From an uncultured Bacteroidota bacterium (lineage in GTDB: Bacteria; Bacteroidota; Bacteroidia; Chitinophagales; Chitinophagaceae), in assembly GCA_903851465.1 (NCBI GenBank), contig CAINOI010000003.1:1-64000 (forward strand): a DNA stretch of 64,000 nucleotides, given 5' to 3'. Both the position numbers and the translations under genes were made by a program. Of this stretch, positions 26,406-35,676 are shown piece by piece; position 1 is the stretch's first letter; every line of letters starts with the position of its first letter. Below the pieces are notes generated by a model. The model was not told the DNA's origin. It worked only from the letters and a program-made list of their open reading frames with translations, and ran no database searches.

Positions 26406-27728
26406 ATGTCAGGTTTACAAAACATTGATTTTAGCCTACCCTACAAAGTAGCAGATATTTCCCTAGCAGATTGGGGACGTAAAGAAATTCGTTTAGCTGA
26501 AGCAGAAATGCCAGGTTTGATGAGTATTCGTGAAGAATATGGTCCTAGCCAACCATTGAAAGGTGCACGTATTGCTGGTTGTTTACACATGACCATTCAG
26601 ACTGCAGTATTGATTGAGACTTTAACTGCTTTAGGTGCAGAAGTAAAGTGGAGTTCTTGTAATATCTTCTCTACACAAGACCAAGCTGCTGCTGCGATTG
26701 CTGCAACAGGTGTGGGTGTATTTGCTTGGAAAGGTCAATCTATCGAAGAAGGTGACTGGTGTATTGAGCAAACATTATTTTTCGGCGGTGAAGATCGTCC
26801 TTTAAATATGATCTTGGATGATGGTGGTGATTTAACCAATATGGTTTTAGACAAGTATCCTCAATTTGTTGCAGGAATCAAAGGTTTAAGTGAAGAGACT
26901 ACAACAGGTGTACACCGTTTATATGAGCGTATGGCTAAAGGTACTTTACCAATGCCTGCAATCAATGTAAACGATTCAGTTACTAAATCTAAGTTCGATA
27001 ATAAATATGGTTGTCAAGAATCATTGGTGGATGCGATTCGTCGTGCAACTGATGTAATGATGGCTGGTAAAGTAGCTGTGGTTGGTTCTTATGGTGACGT
27101 AGGTAAAGGTTCAGCAGCATCTTTACGCGGTGCAGGTTGCCGCGTTATTGTAACTGAAATCGATCCTATCTGCGCATTACAAGCAGCAATGGATGGATAT
27201 GAAGTGAAGCGTATGATTGATGCGGTGAAAGAAGCCGATATCATCGTAACTGCATCTGGATGTAGAGACTTGATTAATGAAAAGCATTTTAGAGTGATGA
27301 AAGATAAAGCGATTGTATGTAATATCGGTCACTTTGATATTGAAATTGATATGGCTTGGTTGAACCAAAATTATGGTCATACAAAAGATACCATCAAACC
27401 TCAAGTTGATTTATACAATATCGATGGTAAAGATGTGATTGTTTTAGCAGAAGGTCGTTTGGTGAATTTAGGTTGTGCGACTGGTCACCCATCTTTTGTG
27501 ATGAGTAACTCATTCTCTAACCAAACATTAGCGCAAATTGAATTGTGGATGAACCATAAGAACTACGAAAATAAAGTGTATGTATTGCCTAAGCATTTAG
27601 ATGAGAAGGTTGCGCGTTTACACTTAGCTAAAGTAGGTGCACAATTAGACGAATTAACAGACGAGCAAGCAGCTTATTTAGGTATACCTAAAGCAGGTCC
27701 ATTTAAGTCTGACGCTTACAGATACTAG
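26406..27728 (+). CDS. ahcY: Adenosylhomocysteinase
   Basis: 440 residues. It splits S-adenosylhomocysteine into adenosine and homocysteine, removing the inhibitor of SAM-dependent methylation. The NAD-binding fold [20 protein letters not shown] (about 222-241) and [17 protein letters not shown] are diagnostic; the C-terminus ends KSDAYRY as in the family. The -7-like box TACCTTTA lies upstream and recurs before the GH20 gene. Codon use looks more biased (GGT, CGT, TTA) than neighbours, suggesting high expression. A strong terminator follows. Confidence 0.97.
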   Translation: MSGLQNIDFSLPYKVADISLADWGRKEIRLAEAEMPGLMSIREEYGPSQPLKGARIAGCLHMTIQTAVLIETLTALGAEVKWSSCNIFSTQDQAAAAIAATGVGVFAWKGQSIEEGDWCIEQTLFFGGEDRPLNMILDDGGDLTNMVLDKYPQFVAGIKGLSEETTTGVHRLYERMAKGTLPMPAINVNDSVTKSKFDNKYGCQESLVDAIRRATDVMMAGKVAVVGSYGDVGKGSAASLRGAGCRVIVTEIDPICALQAAMDGYEVKRMIDAVKEADIIVTASGCRDLINEKHFRVMKDKAIVCNIGHFDIEIDMAWLNQNYGHTKDTIKPQVDLYNIDGKDVIVLAEGRLVNLGCATGHPSFVMSNSFSNQTLAQIELWMNHKNYENKVYVLPKHLDEKVARLHLAKVGAQLDELTDEQAAYLGIPKAGPFKSDAYRY

Positions 27729-27766
27729 TCTTTAAAGACAAAAGAAATAACAATTTCTCCCTATTG

Positions 27767-27798
27767 ACCCATGTTGATTTTATCAGCATGGGTTTTTT
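27767..27798 (+). terminator. Intrinsic terminator after ahcY
   Basis: ACCCATG-T-TGA and TCA-G-CATGGGT stem with a short TTTTA loop, followed by six T. Confidence 0.88.
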
Positions 27799-27830
27799 AT
27801 TTTCAGTACCTTTAAGGAACGAATAAACTC

Positions 27831-29732
27831 ATGACTATGACATTCAAAAAAATCAGCCTCTTCTTTATAGCCGCATTGACAACATGCAGCATCCAAGCAC
27901 AACAAATACAGCTTATTCCAGAACCTAGTTCCATACAAACTGGCAATGGTGCATTCAAATTGCCAAATGCCATTTCAATTCAAGTTCCTGTTGCATTTGA
28001 AGAGATAGGTAAAGTAATGATTGTAAGATTGAATACAACGACAGGGAAAAAAGCAACCCTATCCAATTTAAAAAATGCCACCATCCGTTTTGAACAAGTC
28101 CAAGACAATACATTAGGCAAAGAGGGCTACCAATTAACAGTGAATGATAAAGGGATACAAGTGAAGGCTCAGACTTATGCAGGCGCATTGTATGCATGGC
28201 AAAGTATTTTACAATTATGTCCTCCCACCATTTACGGCAATCAAATAGACAAACAAGTAAACTGGACAATCCCTTTTGTTCAAATCAGTGATGTCCCAAG
28301 ATTCGAATGGAGAGGATTAATGTTGGATGTGAGCAGACATTTTTTTACAGTTCCAGAAGTAAAAAAGATGCTGGATGAAATGGCCATGTATAAATTAAAT
28401 AGACTGCATTTTCATTTAACAGACGACAATGGATGGAGGGTTGAAATTAAAGCCTTGCCAAAATTAACAGAAGTAGGCGCATGGAGAGTGAATCGAACTG
28501 GTAAATGGCATAATATTACGAAGCCAGCTTTGGAAGAACCAAAAACCTATGGCGGATTTTACACGCAGGAAGATATAAAGGATCTAGTGGCTTATGCGAA
28601 AACAAAGAACATCGAAATCATGCCAGAGATTGATATCCCTGGACATAGCATGGCTTTCTTAGCAGCCTATCCTCAATTAAGTACGACTCCAAGTTATCCT
28701 TATCAAGTGAATGCAGGAGATGATTTTATAGATTGGTCTGGAATGAATGGCCATATCACAGCAAAAATTGATAACAACTTGGACCCTTCTAAAAAAGAGG
28801 TATATGAAAAATTAGACATCATTTTTGGTGAACTAGCTACCCTATTCCCTTTTGAATATATGCATATGGGTGGTGATGAAACTGCAAAAAACAATTGGGC
28901 AAAAAGCGAAGATGTAAAAGCATTAATGCAAAATGAAAATTTGAAAAGCCAAGAGGAAGTGCAAAGTTATTTTGTTCGTCGAGTAGAAAAGATCATGCAA
29001 TCCAAAGGGAAAAAATTAATGGGATGGGATGAAATACTAGAAGGTGGATTGGCACTTGAAGCTGCAGTAATGAGTTGGAGAGGTGTTAAAGGTGGTGCAG
29101 AAGCAGCAAAACAAAAACATCCTGTTGTGATGAGTCCAAGTTCGCATAATTACTTGGACTATTACCAAGGTGAAGCCACTGCAGAAGGTGCCGTTTATGC
29201 CGGATTAAGAATGAAGAAGACCTATAGTTTTGAACCCGTTCCAGAGGGTGTAGAAGAAAAATATATTTTGGGCAATCAAGGTAATTTATGGAGTGAGCAA
29301 TTACAGAATATTAGAAACCTAGAATACATGGCTTGGCCAAGACTCATGGCCATTGCAGAAGTAGCCTGGTCTCCAAAATCTAGTAAGGACTGGAATACTT
29401 TTGCAAAAAAAGTGGAAGCGCATTTTGCTATTTTAGATACGCTTCAAATTAAATACGCAAAAAGTATTTATGACCCTATTGTGACAACTAGCTTAAATAC
29501 AAAAGGAGAATTATTTGCAAGTATGGAAGGAGAAGTAGATAAATTGGATTTTTACTATACAATAGACGAATCTATGCCTGACAATTACAGCAATCATTTT
29601 ACTGGGCCTGTATCTATTCCAGAGGATGTTACTGTGATGAGAATTATCAGTTACCGAAATGGCAAGCCAATTGGCAAGCTATTGAATATTCCAATCAGTT
29701 CCTTAAAGCAAAGAGCTGTTAAAGTCTTATAA
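27831..29732 (+). CDS. Beta-N-acetylhexosaminidase, glycoside hydrolase family 20
   Basis: 633 residues. A signal peptide (about 1-23) is followed by the GH20b N-domain and then the TIM barrel with LMLDVSRHFFTVPEVKKMLD (163-182) and HLTDDNGWRVEIK. The catalytic aspartate-glutamate pair is D349-E350 in MHMGGDETAKNNW. It removes terminal GlcNAc or GalNAc from glycans in the periplasm or outside. A C-terminal chitobiase-like domain (about 545-633) is present. The start could be ATG 27831 or a second ATG two codons in. It is followed 6 bp later by a BamA-like gene, implying cotranscription. Confidence 0.94.
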   Translation: MTMTFKKISLFFIAALTTCSIQAQQIQLIPEPSSIQTGNGAFKLPNAISIQVPVAFEEIGKVMIVRLNTTTGKKATLSNLKNATIRFEQVQDNTLGKEGYQLTVNDKGIQVKAQTYAGALYAWQSILQLCPPTIYGNQIDKQVNWTIPFVQISDVPRFEWRGLMLDVSRHFFTVPEVKKMLDEMAMYKLNRLHFHLTDDNGWRVEIKALPKLTEVGAWRVNRTGKWHNITKPALEEPKTYGGFYTQEDIKDLVAYAKTKNIEIMPEIDIPGHSMAFLAAYPQLSTTPSYPYQVNAGDDFIDWSGMNGHITAKIDNNLDPSKKEVYEKLDIIFGELATLFPFEYMHMGGDETAKNNWAKSEDVKALMQNENLKSQEEVQSYFVRRVEKIMQSKGKKLMGWDEILEGGLALEAAVMSWRGVKGGAEAAKQKHPVVMSPSSHNYLDYYQGEATAEGAVYAGLRMKKTYSFEPVPEGVEEKYILGNQGNLWSEQLQNIRNLEYMAWPRLMAIAEVAWSPKSSKDWNTFAKKVEAHFAILDTLQIKYAKSIYDPIVTTSLNTKGELFASMEGEVDKLDFYYTIDESMPDNYSNHFTGPVSIPEDVTVMRIISYRNGKPIGKLLNIPISSLKQRAVKVL

Positions 29733-29738
29733 ACCAAA

Positions 29739-31550
29739 ATGCTTAATAAAAGGTGCTTCTTACTTTTTTTATACTGCCAACTAGGGACATTCATTTTTGC
29801 CCCAAATATGTTTGCACAAAATAAAATAATCCAAAAAATCGAAGACGCAGTTACTGGCAAGCCGGAGTCTATGACAGATAGCGCTCGTATTAATTTGCTG
29901 AAACAAATCCGTTCGCTCAAATCCTATACAGGAAAAATAATTAATAGCATCACTATAGATCAACATGATTTTTTAACCAGTATTGATGCAAAGGATTCGA
30001 AGATGAAAGATCTGTTTTCAAAAATCGGAAATAGGTTGCAATCCAATTCTAATACTAGGACAATCCGAGATAATTTATTTTTTAAAGAATGGGATGTCTT
30101 TGACCCCTCAATTGTTGCCTACAATGAGAAATGGCTGAGAGATTTAAATTACATACAAGACGCTAAAATAACAGCGATTGTTACTCCTTATGATACCAAC
30201 CAAGTTGACCTACTAGTGGTGACGAAAGATTTGTTTTCCTACGGCGGAGAAGTATTAATAAACAATCAAGAAGCATACTCTGCAAAGCTTAATAATATCA
30301 ACTTTTTAGGTACTGGAAATAGTATTCAATTGATTCAGAATTTCGAAAACAAAAGAAGTCCAAAATCTGGATGGGGGTATGATTTTGGATTGACGAATCT
30401 AATGGGTAGTTTTATCTCCATCAATGTGGGCATGAATCAGTTTGGGAATAACCTAGCCAACAATGTGCTATCTGCAAAAAAAACCTATATTAGTGTACAA
30501 AGGCCTATCCTTCATCCTAATAGTAAGTGGCTTGGCGGAATGGAATACCTGGAAACAACCAATAAAAATGTTTTCCCTAGCAAATGGGACACTATTTTTG
30601 ACCAGCAGTTGAACTATAATTTAAAGCATAAGGATATTTGGATTGGTTACCAATTGACAAAAAATAAAAAACAAATCAAAACAAACGAGTACAGGCAATT
30701 TATTCAATACAGACATCTTGAAAATAATTTTAAAGAAAGACCAATTGACTTTGTATTGCAATTAGATAGGAATTATCAAAACCTAAAAGCAGATTTTATA
30801 ACATTTACCCTTGTTAGACAATCCGTGTATCGAACTAAGTATTTATATGGCTTAGGCAGGTACGAAGATTTACCCATTGGACGTTCTTTAACATGGACAA
30901 CAAGTAAATATAAAATAGAAAAAGACAAAGCAGTTTATGTTGGCTTCAAATTTGAACAATATAAATTATCAAAAAAAGAGAACTACAACCATATCATTGC
31001 CAATATTGCAAGTAGTTATATCAATCAATCAATACAAGACTTCAGATTCCTTGCAAGCTTAGAACAGTTTAGTAAACTGAAATACCTCAACAATGGTTAT
31101 GGCTATCGTCAAATAATTAATTTAAGTTTTACACAAACTTTAAAAAATAAATACAATGATGCTTTAAGAATCAATAGTATTTATGGTATACCACAATTGA
31201 ATAAAGAGCAAATTAAAGGTGGAACAAGGCTTTCTGCCAACTGGGAAACAGTGTTTTATAATAACCGCCCAATTTGGGGCTTTAAATCTGCCCCATTTGT
31301 TTTTGGGAATCTAACTTATATAAGAACTGTTGGCGACCCCATATTTAAAGGTGATATCTATACTTCACTTGGTTCGGGTATTAGAGTAAGAAACGAGAAC
31401 CTTGTTTTTGGCACTATTGAACTAAAGGGATTCTATTTCCCTAGAACGAATCAGCAATTAAGTCCATGGAATTTTAGCCTTATTACCAATTTAAGGTACA
31501 AGTACAATTCAAATATCGTTGATAAACCAAATTATGTTGAAATAAACTAA
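29739..31550 (+). CDS. BamA/TamA-like outer membrane protein (POTRA plus beta-barrel)
   Basis: 603 residues. A signal peptide (about 1-26) is followed by a soluble region with a POTRA-like pattern (SLKSYTGKIINSITIDQHDF, then WLRDLNYIQDAKITAIV and VDLLVVTKDLFSYGGEV, to about residue 165). The remaining 430 residues alternate polar and hydrophobic residues with aromatic belts, as in a 16-strand barrel. The last residues (YVEIN) do not end in the usual aromatic. It is shorter than BamA, with one or two POTRA domains rather than five, and no other Bam gene is near. It lies 6 bp after the GH20 gene. Family call rests on pattern, not on a specific motif. Confidence 0.7.
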   Translation: MLNKRCFLLFLYCQLGTFIFAPNMFAQNKIIQKIEDAVTGKPESMTDSARINLLKQIRSLKSYTGKIINSITIDQHDFLTSIDAKDSKMKDLFSKIGNRLQSNSNTRTIRDNLFFKEWDVFDPSIVAYNEKWLRDLNYIQDAKITAIVTPYDTNQVDLLVVTKDLFSYGGEVLINNQEAYSAKLNNINFLGTGNSIQLIQNFENKRSPKSGWGYDFGLTNLMGSFISINVGMNQFGNNLANNVLSAKKTYISVQRPILHPNSKWLGGMEYLETTNKNVFPSKWDTIFDQQLNYNLKHKDIWIGYQLTKNKKQIKTNEYRQFIQYRHLENNFKERPIDFVLQLDRNYQNLKADFITFTLVRQSVYRTKYLYGLGRYEDLPIGRSLTWTTSKYKIEKDKAVYVGFKFEQYKLSKKENYNHIIANIASSYINQSIQDFRFLASLEQFSKLKYLNNGYGYRQIINLSFTQTLKNKYNDALRINSIYGIPQLNKEQIKGGTRLSANWETVFYNNRPIWGFKSAPFVFGNLTYIRTVGDPIFKGDIYTSLGSGIRVRNENLVFGTIELKGFYFPRTNQQLSPWNFSLITNLRYKYNSNIVDKPNYVEIN

Positions 31551-31601
31551 TTTTTAGGCCTTTTAACTCAACCATTTAAACCTAAAATTGTTATTTCATT
31601 T

Positions 31602-32402
31602 ATGGTTCAAGCATATAATTTTTTAGCCAGCTGGCAGTTATTCCCCGAGAAATGTGATTTCGAATATCAAACAGTTCCAAAATCTGGTAATTATAAAATC
31701 GAGACAATTCCGAATGGCCATTTATTGAGTTTTAGCCACAATTGGGTCAACTTAGAAAACGATGCATTTTATGCTCAATACCAAGTCAATCCCAATGGTC
31801 AACCTATGGATTTTGACAATATAGAATTAGCCAATACCATTAGTGCGGAGATTAACAATGCATCTTGCTTGACAGTACAATTTTATAAGGAGGATACTGT
31901 TAGCCTTAAAGTCGTACATGAAATTTTGGCAAATGGATTTTTAAAAGTTACACATGAAGGATTCAAGGAAGATCAAACGGCTTTCAAAAATATTGAAGTC
32001 TACCATAAGCAATTAAGTGTTTTACCATATGCCTCTTCTGCAGGCAGCGTGGCTATTCGTCCAACAAAAGAAGGCGTTATCAAGCATAAGGCACTCTCTG
32101 CTATGGAGGATCAAACCAATATGCAGCTCAATCAAATTAAAGAGCAAATTGAATTACTTGCAAGACAAGCTCAGGAGATTCGTAAAAGAAAAGAATTGAG
32201 TATGATGATTTACGAAGCAAAAATTACATTTAAACCGCAAATAGGTCAAATATACCATGTGTACGAAAAGCAAGATGGATCTCATGTGTTGTCGATGGTC
32301 GCGCCTCATGAATGGGGCGGTGGCGCTGGCCCATTTGCACAGTTCATTGCTACAGTAAAATTATTAGCAGACCATACTTGGATTGAAGTGCCAGCTCAAT
32401 AA
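31602..32402 (+). CDS. Two-domain protein: lipocalin-like N-terminus fused to DUF2452
   Basis: 266 residues, no signal peptide. Residues 1-130 (NFLASWQLFPEKCDFEYQTV...) are a beta-rich domain resembling a lipocalin-type barrel. Residues 148-266 match DUF2452: IRPTKEGVIKHKALSAMEDQ, a coiled helix (QLNQIKEQIELLARQAQEIR), then QIGQIYHVYEKQDGSHVLSM and APHEWGG. This C-terminal pattern also matches the human C1orf50 family as I recall it. Function is unknown. A hairpin (TTTTAGG...CCTAAAA, 31552-31587) lies between it and the upstream gene. Cytoplasmic location is inferred from the missing signal. Confidence 0.72.
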   Translation: MVQAYNFLASWQLFPEKCDFEYQTVPKSGNYKIETIPNGHLLSFSHNWVNLENDAFYAQYQVNPNGQPMDFDNIELANTISAEINNASCLTVQFYKEDTVSLKVVHEILANGFLKVTHEGFKEDQTAFKNIEVYHKQLSVLPYASSAGSVAIRPTKEGVIKHKALSAMEDQTNMQLNQIKEQIELLARQAQEIRKRKELSMMIYEAKITFKPQIGQIYHVYEKQDGSHVLSMVAPHEWGGGAGPFAQFIATVKLLADHTWIEVPAQ

Positions 32403-32444
32403 TTTAATTTATTAAGCTCAATACTTCATTGAATTCGATTGGAT

Positions 32445-34247
32445 TTAATACCCGTACTTTTCTAAAATGGCATCTACCTTTTTTTCCACTGCTGCATCTT
32501 TCAACACAGGTGGCGCGTGATGTGGTTTAATGGTTGCATCAAATACCAATGGACCTTTTGCACCCCAATGTTTATTCACAGTAAAAGCATCGATTGCTTC
32601 AATATCATGAGAAGGATTGGTTCTAGTAAATGCAGCCCACAAGAAATTATTTAAATCACTCGTCATCCATCTTGGATCTTCTGTTCTAATTATCATGACA
32701 ACGCCTTCTTGCTCTAATAGCGCTTCACCCTGCCCTATTAATGCATTTTGTAAAGCTGCTGTTGTATAGGTGGATGCGTTGACAGCAATCACCCCTGGCA
32801 TCACCAAGCTTGCATCCATGTTTAAATCCAATAATCTAGTTGGAACAGTTGTTGCTAAATTTCTTTTTACATCCCCATAAGCGGCAATCACCACTTTTGA
32901 TCCTGCATTTAAACCTTCCCCTGAATAATCTAAAGTATCCATGGTGGTTTTAGTGTAAAAATGAATATCATTACCAAGATCTAGTCTTGACAAAATATAT
33001 TCAAAATATGCCTGCACATGATGTGTTGACAATTGATTGGTGTCGTCTGCAGTAATGAAAACAAATTTGGCTAAACTCAATTGACCTGTACCTAAAATAT
33101 GATTGGCAATGGTTAAAATCTCTGCCGGTTGTTTCGTTGTTAAATACGGTGTATATCTTTCACTACCTATGGCTAATAATAAAGGGTGCACGCCAGCTGC
33201 ATCTACTGCATGGACTTCTTTTAATCCAGGAATTTCATTGGATACGGCAGCACCCGTCATGGCATGAATCAGTTGTCCAAAACTAGTATCCTCTTGTGGC
33301 GGTCTTCCCACCACAGTGAAAGGCCAAATGGCATTCTTACGGGCATATATTTTATGCACACGCATTAAAGGGAAACTATGTTCTAGACTATAATAACCTA
33401 AATGATCTCCAAAAGGTCCTTCGGGTTTATTCTCTCCTGGGAATACTTCTCCAGTGATTACAAAGTCAGCATCTGTACTCAAACAAAATCCATCTTTATA
33501 CGTATACCCAAATCTTTTTCCTGCAAGTACCCCTGCAAAATTCATTTCACTTAATCCTTCTGGCAAGGGCATCACAGCTGCAACACTATGTGCTGGTGGT
33601 CCACCTACAAAACAACTAACTTTCAAAGGCATGCCTTTTTTGTTGGCCTTAGTTTGATGCACCCCAATCCCTCTATGTAATTGATAATGCAATCCAATTT
33701 CTTTATCTAACTCATACTCATTTCCAGTTAATTGAATTCGGTACATCCCTAAATTACTATTGGCTATGCCTGGCTTATCTGCATCTTCTGTATACACTTG
33801 TGGTAAAGTGACATAAGCACCGCCATCCATAGACCAATGTTTGATCAAAGGCAAATCACTAATTTTTATTTCCTCGTAAGTGACTGGCTGACTGATTGGA
33901 TTTTTTTTCGGCAATGCATTGATGGCTGCAGGCAATGCACTTAATGCAGCCAAAGGATTTTTTAATGCAGCGACAGGATCAATTTTTATTTCAATTAATT
34001 TTTTCACCTGTGGCAATGTATCTCTAAAAATAAATTCACTTCTTTCTAATGTGCCAAAAATATTGGATGCTGCCCTGAACTTAGAACCTTTTACTTTTTC
34101 AAATAAGATGGCTGGCCCTTTTTGTTCATGAATGCGCAAATGGATTGCCGCCATTTCCAGATGAGGATCTACGGCTTCTTTAATGCGGAGCAACTGCCCA
34201 TTGCGCTCTAAATCCAATAAACAAGCCTCTAAATTAGAATAAGCCAT
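32445..34247 (-). CDS. UbiD family decarboxylase (probable menaquinone biosynthesis)
   Basis: 600 residues from the ATG at 34247 (MAYSNLEACLLDLERNG). Longer starts overlap pdxJ, and a perfect -7 box at 34266-34273 lies within that extension. LLRIKEAVDPHLEMAAIH at the start, GIHYQLHRGIGVHQ-like prenyl-FMN region and PEGPFGDHLGYYS (with the catalytic glutamate) are UbiD motifs. UbiD enzymes use prenylated FMN to decarboxylate aromatic acids. With mqnA in the window, a late step of the futalosine menaquinone pathway is the likely role. No ubiX is in the window. Confidence 0.88.
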   Translation of the reverse strand: MAYSNLEACLLDLERNGQLLRIKEAVDPHLEMAAIHLRIHEQKGPAILFEKVKGSKFRAASNIFGTLERSEFIFRDTLPQVKKLIEIKIDPVAALKNPLAALSALPAAINALPKKNPISQPVTYEEIKISDLPLIKHWSMDGGAYVTLPQVYTEDADKPGIANSNLGMYRIQLTGNEYELDKEIGLHYQLHRGIGVHQTKANKKGMPLKVSCFVGGPPAHSVAAVMPLPEGLSEMNFAGVLAGKRFGYTYKDGFCLSTDADFVITGEVFPGENKPEGPFGDHLGYYSLEHSFPLMRVHKIYARKNAIWPFTVVGRPPQEDTSFGQLIHAMTGAAVSNEIPGLKEVHAVDAAGVHPLLLAIGSERYTPYLTTKQPAEILTIANHILGTGQLSLAKFVFITADDTNQLSTHHVQAYFEYILSRLDLGNDIHFYTKTTMDTLDYSGEGLNAGSKVVIAAYGDVKRNLATTVPTRLLDLNMDASLVMPGVIAVNASTYTTAALQNALIGQGEALLEQEGVVMIIRTEDPRWMTSDLNNFLWAAFTRTNPSHDIEAIDAFTVNKHWGAKGPLVFDATIKPHHAPPVLKDAAVEKKVDAILEKYGY

Positions 34248-34265
34248 TAGGTGATTATTAAGATG

Positions 34266-34273
34266 CAAAATTA
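34266..34273 (-). promoter_or_regulatory. -7 promoter box of the UbiD-type gene
   Basis: TAATTTTG exactly matches TAnnTTTG, 18 nt before the ATG at 34247. It supports the shorter start. Confidence 0.5.
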
Positions 34274-34287
34274 ACTTAAATTTGCTC

Positions 34288-35007
34288 ATGACTCGTTTAA
34301 GTGTAAACATAAATAAGATTGCTACGCTAAGAAATAGTCGTGGAGGCAATAATCCCGACCTATTAAAAGTGGCTTTGGATTGTGAACGATTTGGCGCAGA
34401 AGGTATTACTGTGCATCCAAGACCAGACGAACGACATATTCGTTACCAAGATGTTTATGATTTAAAGGAGAATATACAAACAGAGTTCAACATTGAGGGC
34501 AATCCAAAAGAACAAAAATTTATAGACCTAGTTTTAGCCAACAAGCCACATCAAGTGACTTTGGTTCCGGATACATTGGGCCAATTAACCAGCGACCATG
34601 GTTGGGATACCATTACAGAACAAGCATATTTAAAAGACATTATTGGGGTGTTTAAAAAAGCCGGCATTCGTGTCTCTATTTTTGTAGACCCGAATGAAAA
34701 AATGGTAGAAGCCGCTGCCACAACTGGGACGGACCGTATAGAATTATATACCGAAATGTATGCGAAGCAATTTGCCGAAGGGAATAAAGAACATGGCATT
34801 GCTCCATATATTAATGCAGCAGGTACTGCAAAAGATTTGGGATTAGGGATCAATGCAGGACACGATCTGGACCGTTTTAACTTGGCTTACCTTGTTAAAG
34901 AAATCCCTTATATAAACGAAGTATCAATAGGACACGCACTCATCTGTGATGCTTTATACCTAGGATTGGAGAACACTATCCAACTGTATAAACGCGCTTT
35001 AGGGTAA
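34288..35007 (+). CDS. pdxJ: Pyridoxine 5'-phosphate synthase
   Basis: 239 residues from the ATG at 34288 ([20 protein letters not shown]). It condenses 1-deoxyxylulose-5-phosphate with 3-amino-2-oxopropyl phosphate to pyridoxine 5'-phosphate, the deoxyxylulose-dependent route to vitamin B6. [18 protein letters not shown] and [17 protein letters not shown] are family signatures, and [11 protein letters not shown] is also conserved. Length is normal. It is divergent from the UbiD-type gene (40 bp between the starts). PLP made here serves rocD and the class-IV aminotransferase, among others. Confidence 0.96.
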   Translation: MTRLSVNINKIATLRNSRGGNNPDLLKVALDCERFGAEGITVHPRPDERHIRYQDVYDLKENIQTEFNIEGNPKEQKFIDLVLANKPHQVTLVPDTLGQLTSDHGWDTITEQAYLKDIIGVFKKAGIRVSIFVDPNEKMVEAAATTGTDRIELYTEMYAKQFAEGNKEHGIAPYINAAGTAKDLGLGINAGHDLDRFNLAYLVKEIPYINEVSIGHALICDALYLGLENTIQLYKRALG

Positions 35008-35101
35008 TTTAAATTAAAAAGATACAGGTATAATTTCAGCTATAATTGGTTATTTGACTCCCAATTAAACATGAATTTGTATCTTGCATCAAATACATTT
35101 T

Positions 35102-35620
35102 ATGGCCAACCAACCAATTGTAGGGATTATCATGGGAAGTGACAGTGATTTAAACATCATGCAAGCTGCTGCGGATATTCTAAAAACATTCAATATTCCT
35201 TTTGAATTAACGGTGGTTTCGGCACATAGAACGCCAGAAAGAATGGTTGAATATGCTAAACAAGCAAAATCAAGAGGACTTAAAGTAATTATTGCAGGTG
35301 CGGGCGGTGCAGCCCATTTACCTGGGATGATTGCATCCATCACTACCCTTCCAGTAATTGGTGTTCCAATCAAATCATCTAATTCCATTGATGGATGGGA
35401 TTCTATTTTATCGATATTACAAATGCCCAATGGTGTGCCTGTTGCAACAGTTGCTTTGAATGCAGCAAAGAATGCAGGTTTATTAGCCGCTCAAATTATC
35501 GGTACACATAATGAAGCAATTGCACTAGCAATGGCAGATTACAAATTACAAATGGAGACTGAGGTCTTGGAGAAAGTAAGTAAACTAAAAACAAATTGGG
35601 ATAATCAATTTGACGCTTAG
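35102..35620 (+). CDS. purE: N5-carboxyaminoimidazole ribonucleotide mutase
   Basis: 172 residues from the ATG at 35102 ([18 protein letters not shown]); an upstream TTG would add six unrelated residues. Class I PurE converts N5-CAIR to CAIR in purine synthesis. [23 protein letters not shown] (catalytic histidine) and [15 protein letters not shown] are all present. PurK is not adjacent. It follows pdxJ by 94 bp with only a weak -7-like box (TATCTTGC), so it may be partly cotranscribed. Confidence 0.96.
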   Translation: MANQPIVGIIMGSDSDLNIMQAAADILKTFNIPFELTVVSAHRTPERMVEYAKQAKSRGLKVIIAGAGGAAHLPGMIASITTLPVIGVPIKSSNSIDGWDSILSILQMPNGVPVATVALNAAKNAGLLAAQIIGTHNEAIALAMADYKLQMETEVLEKVSKLKTNWDNQFDA

Positions 35621-35676
35621 TAATCTGCTTATTATTGACTTATACTTTTAGATCGAAAAATTTAAATAGATATTTA

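Noticed and set aside
27955-28269. 104-codon minus-strand frame inside the GH20 gene
   Set aside because: Lies wholly within a clear GH20 coding sequence; shadow frame.
35089-35430. 113-codon minus-strand frame inside purE
   Set aside because: Mirror of the strongly conserved purE sequence; no independent support.
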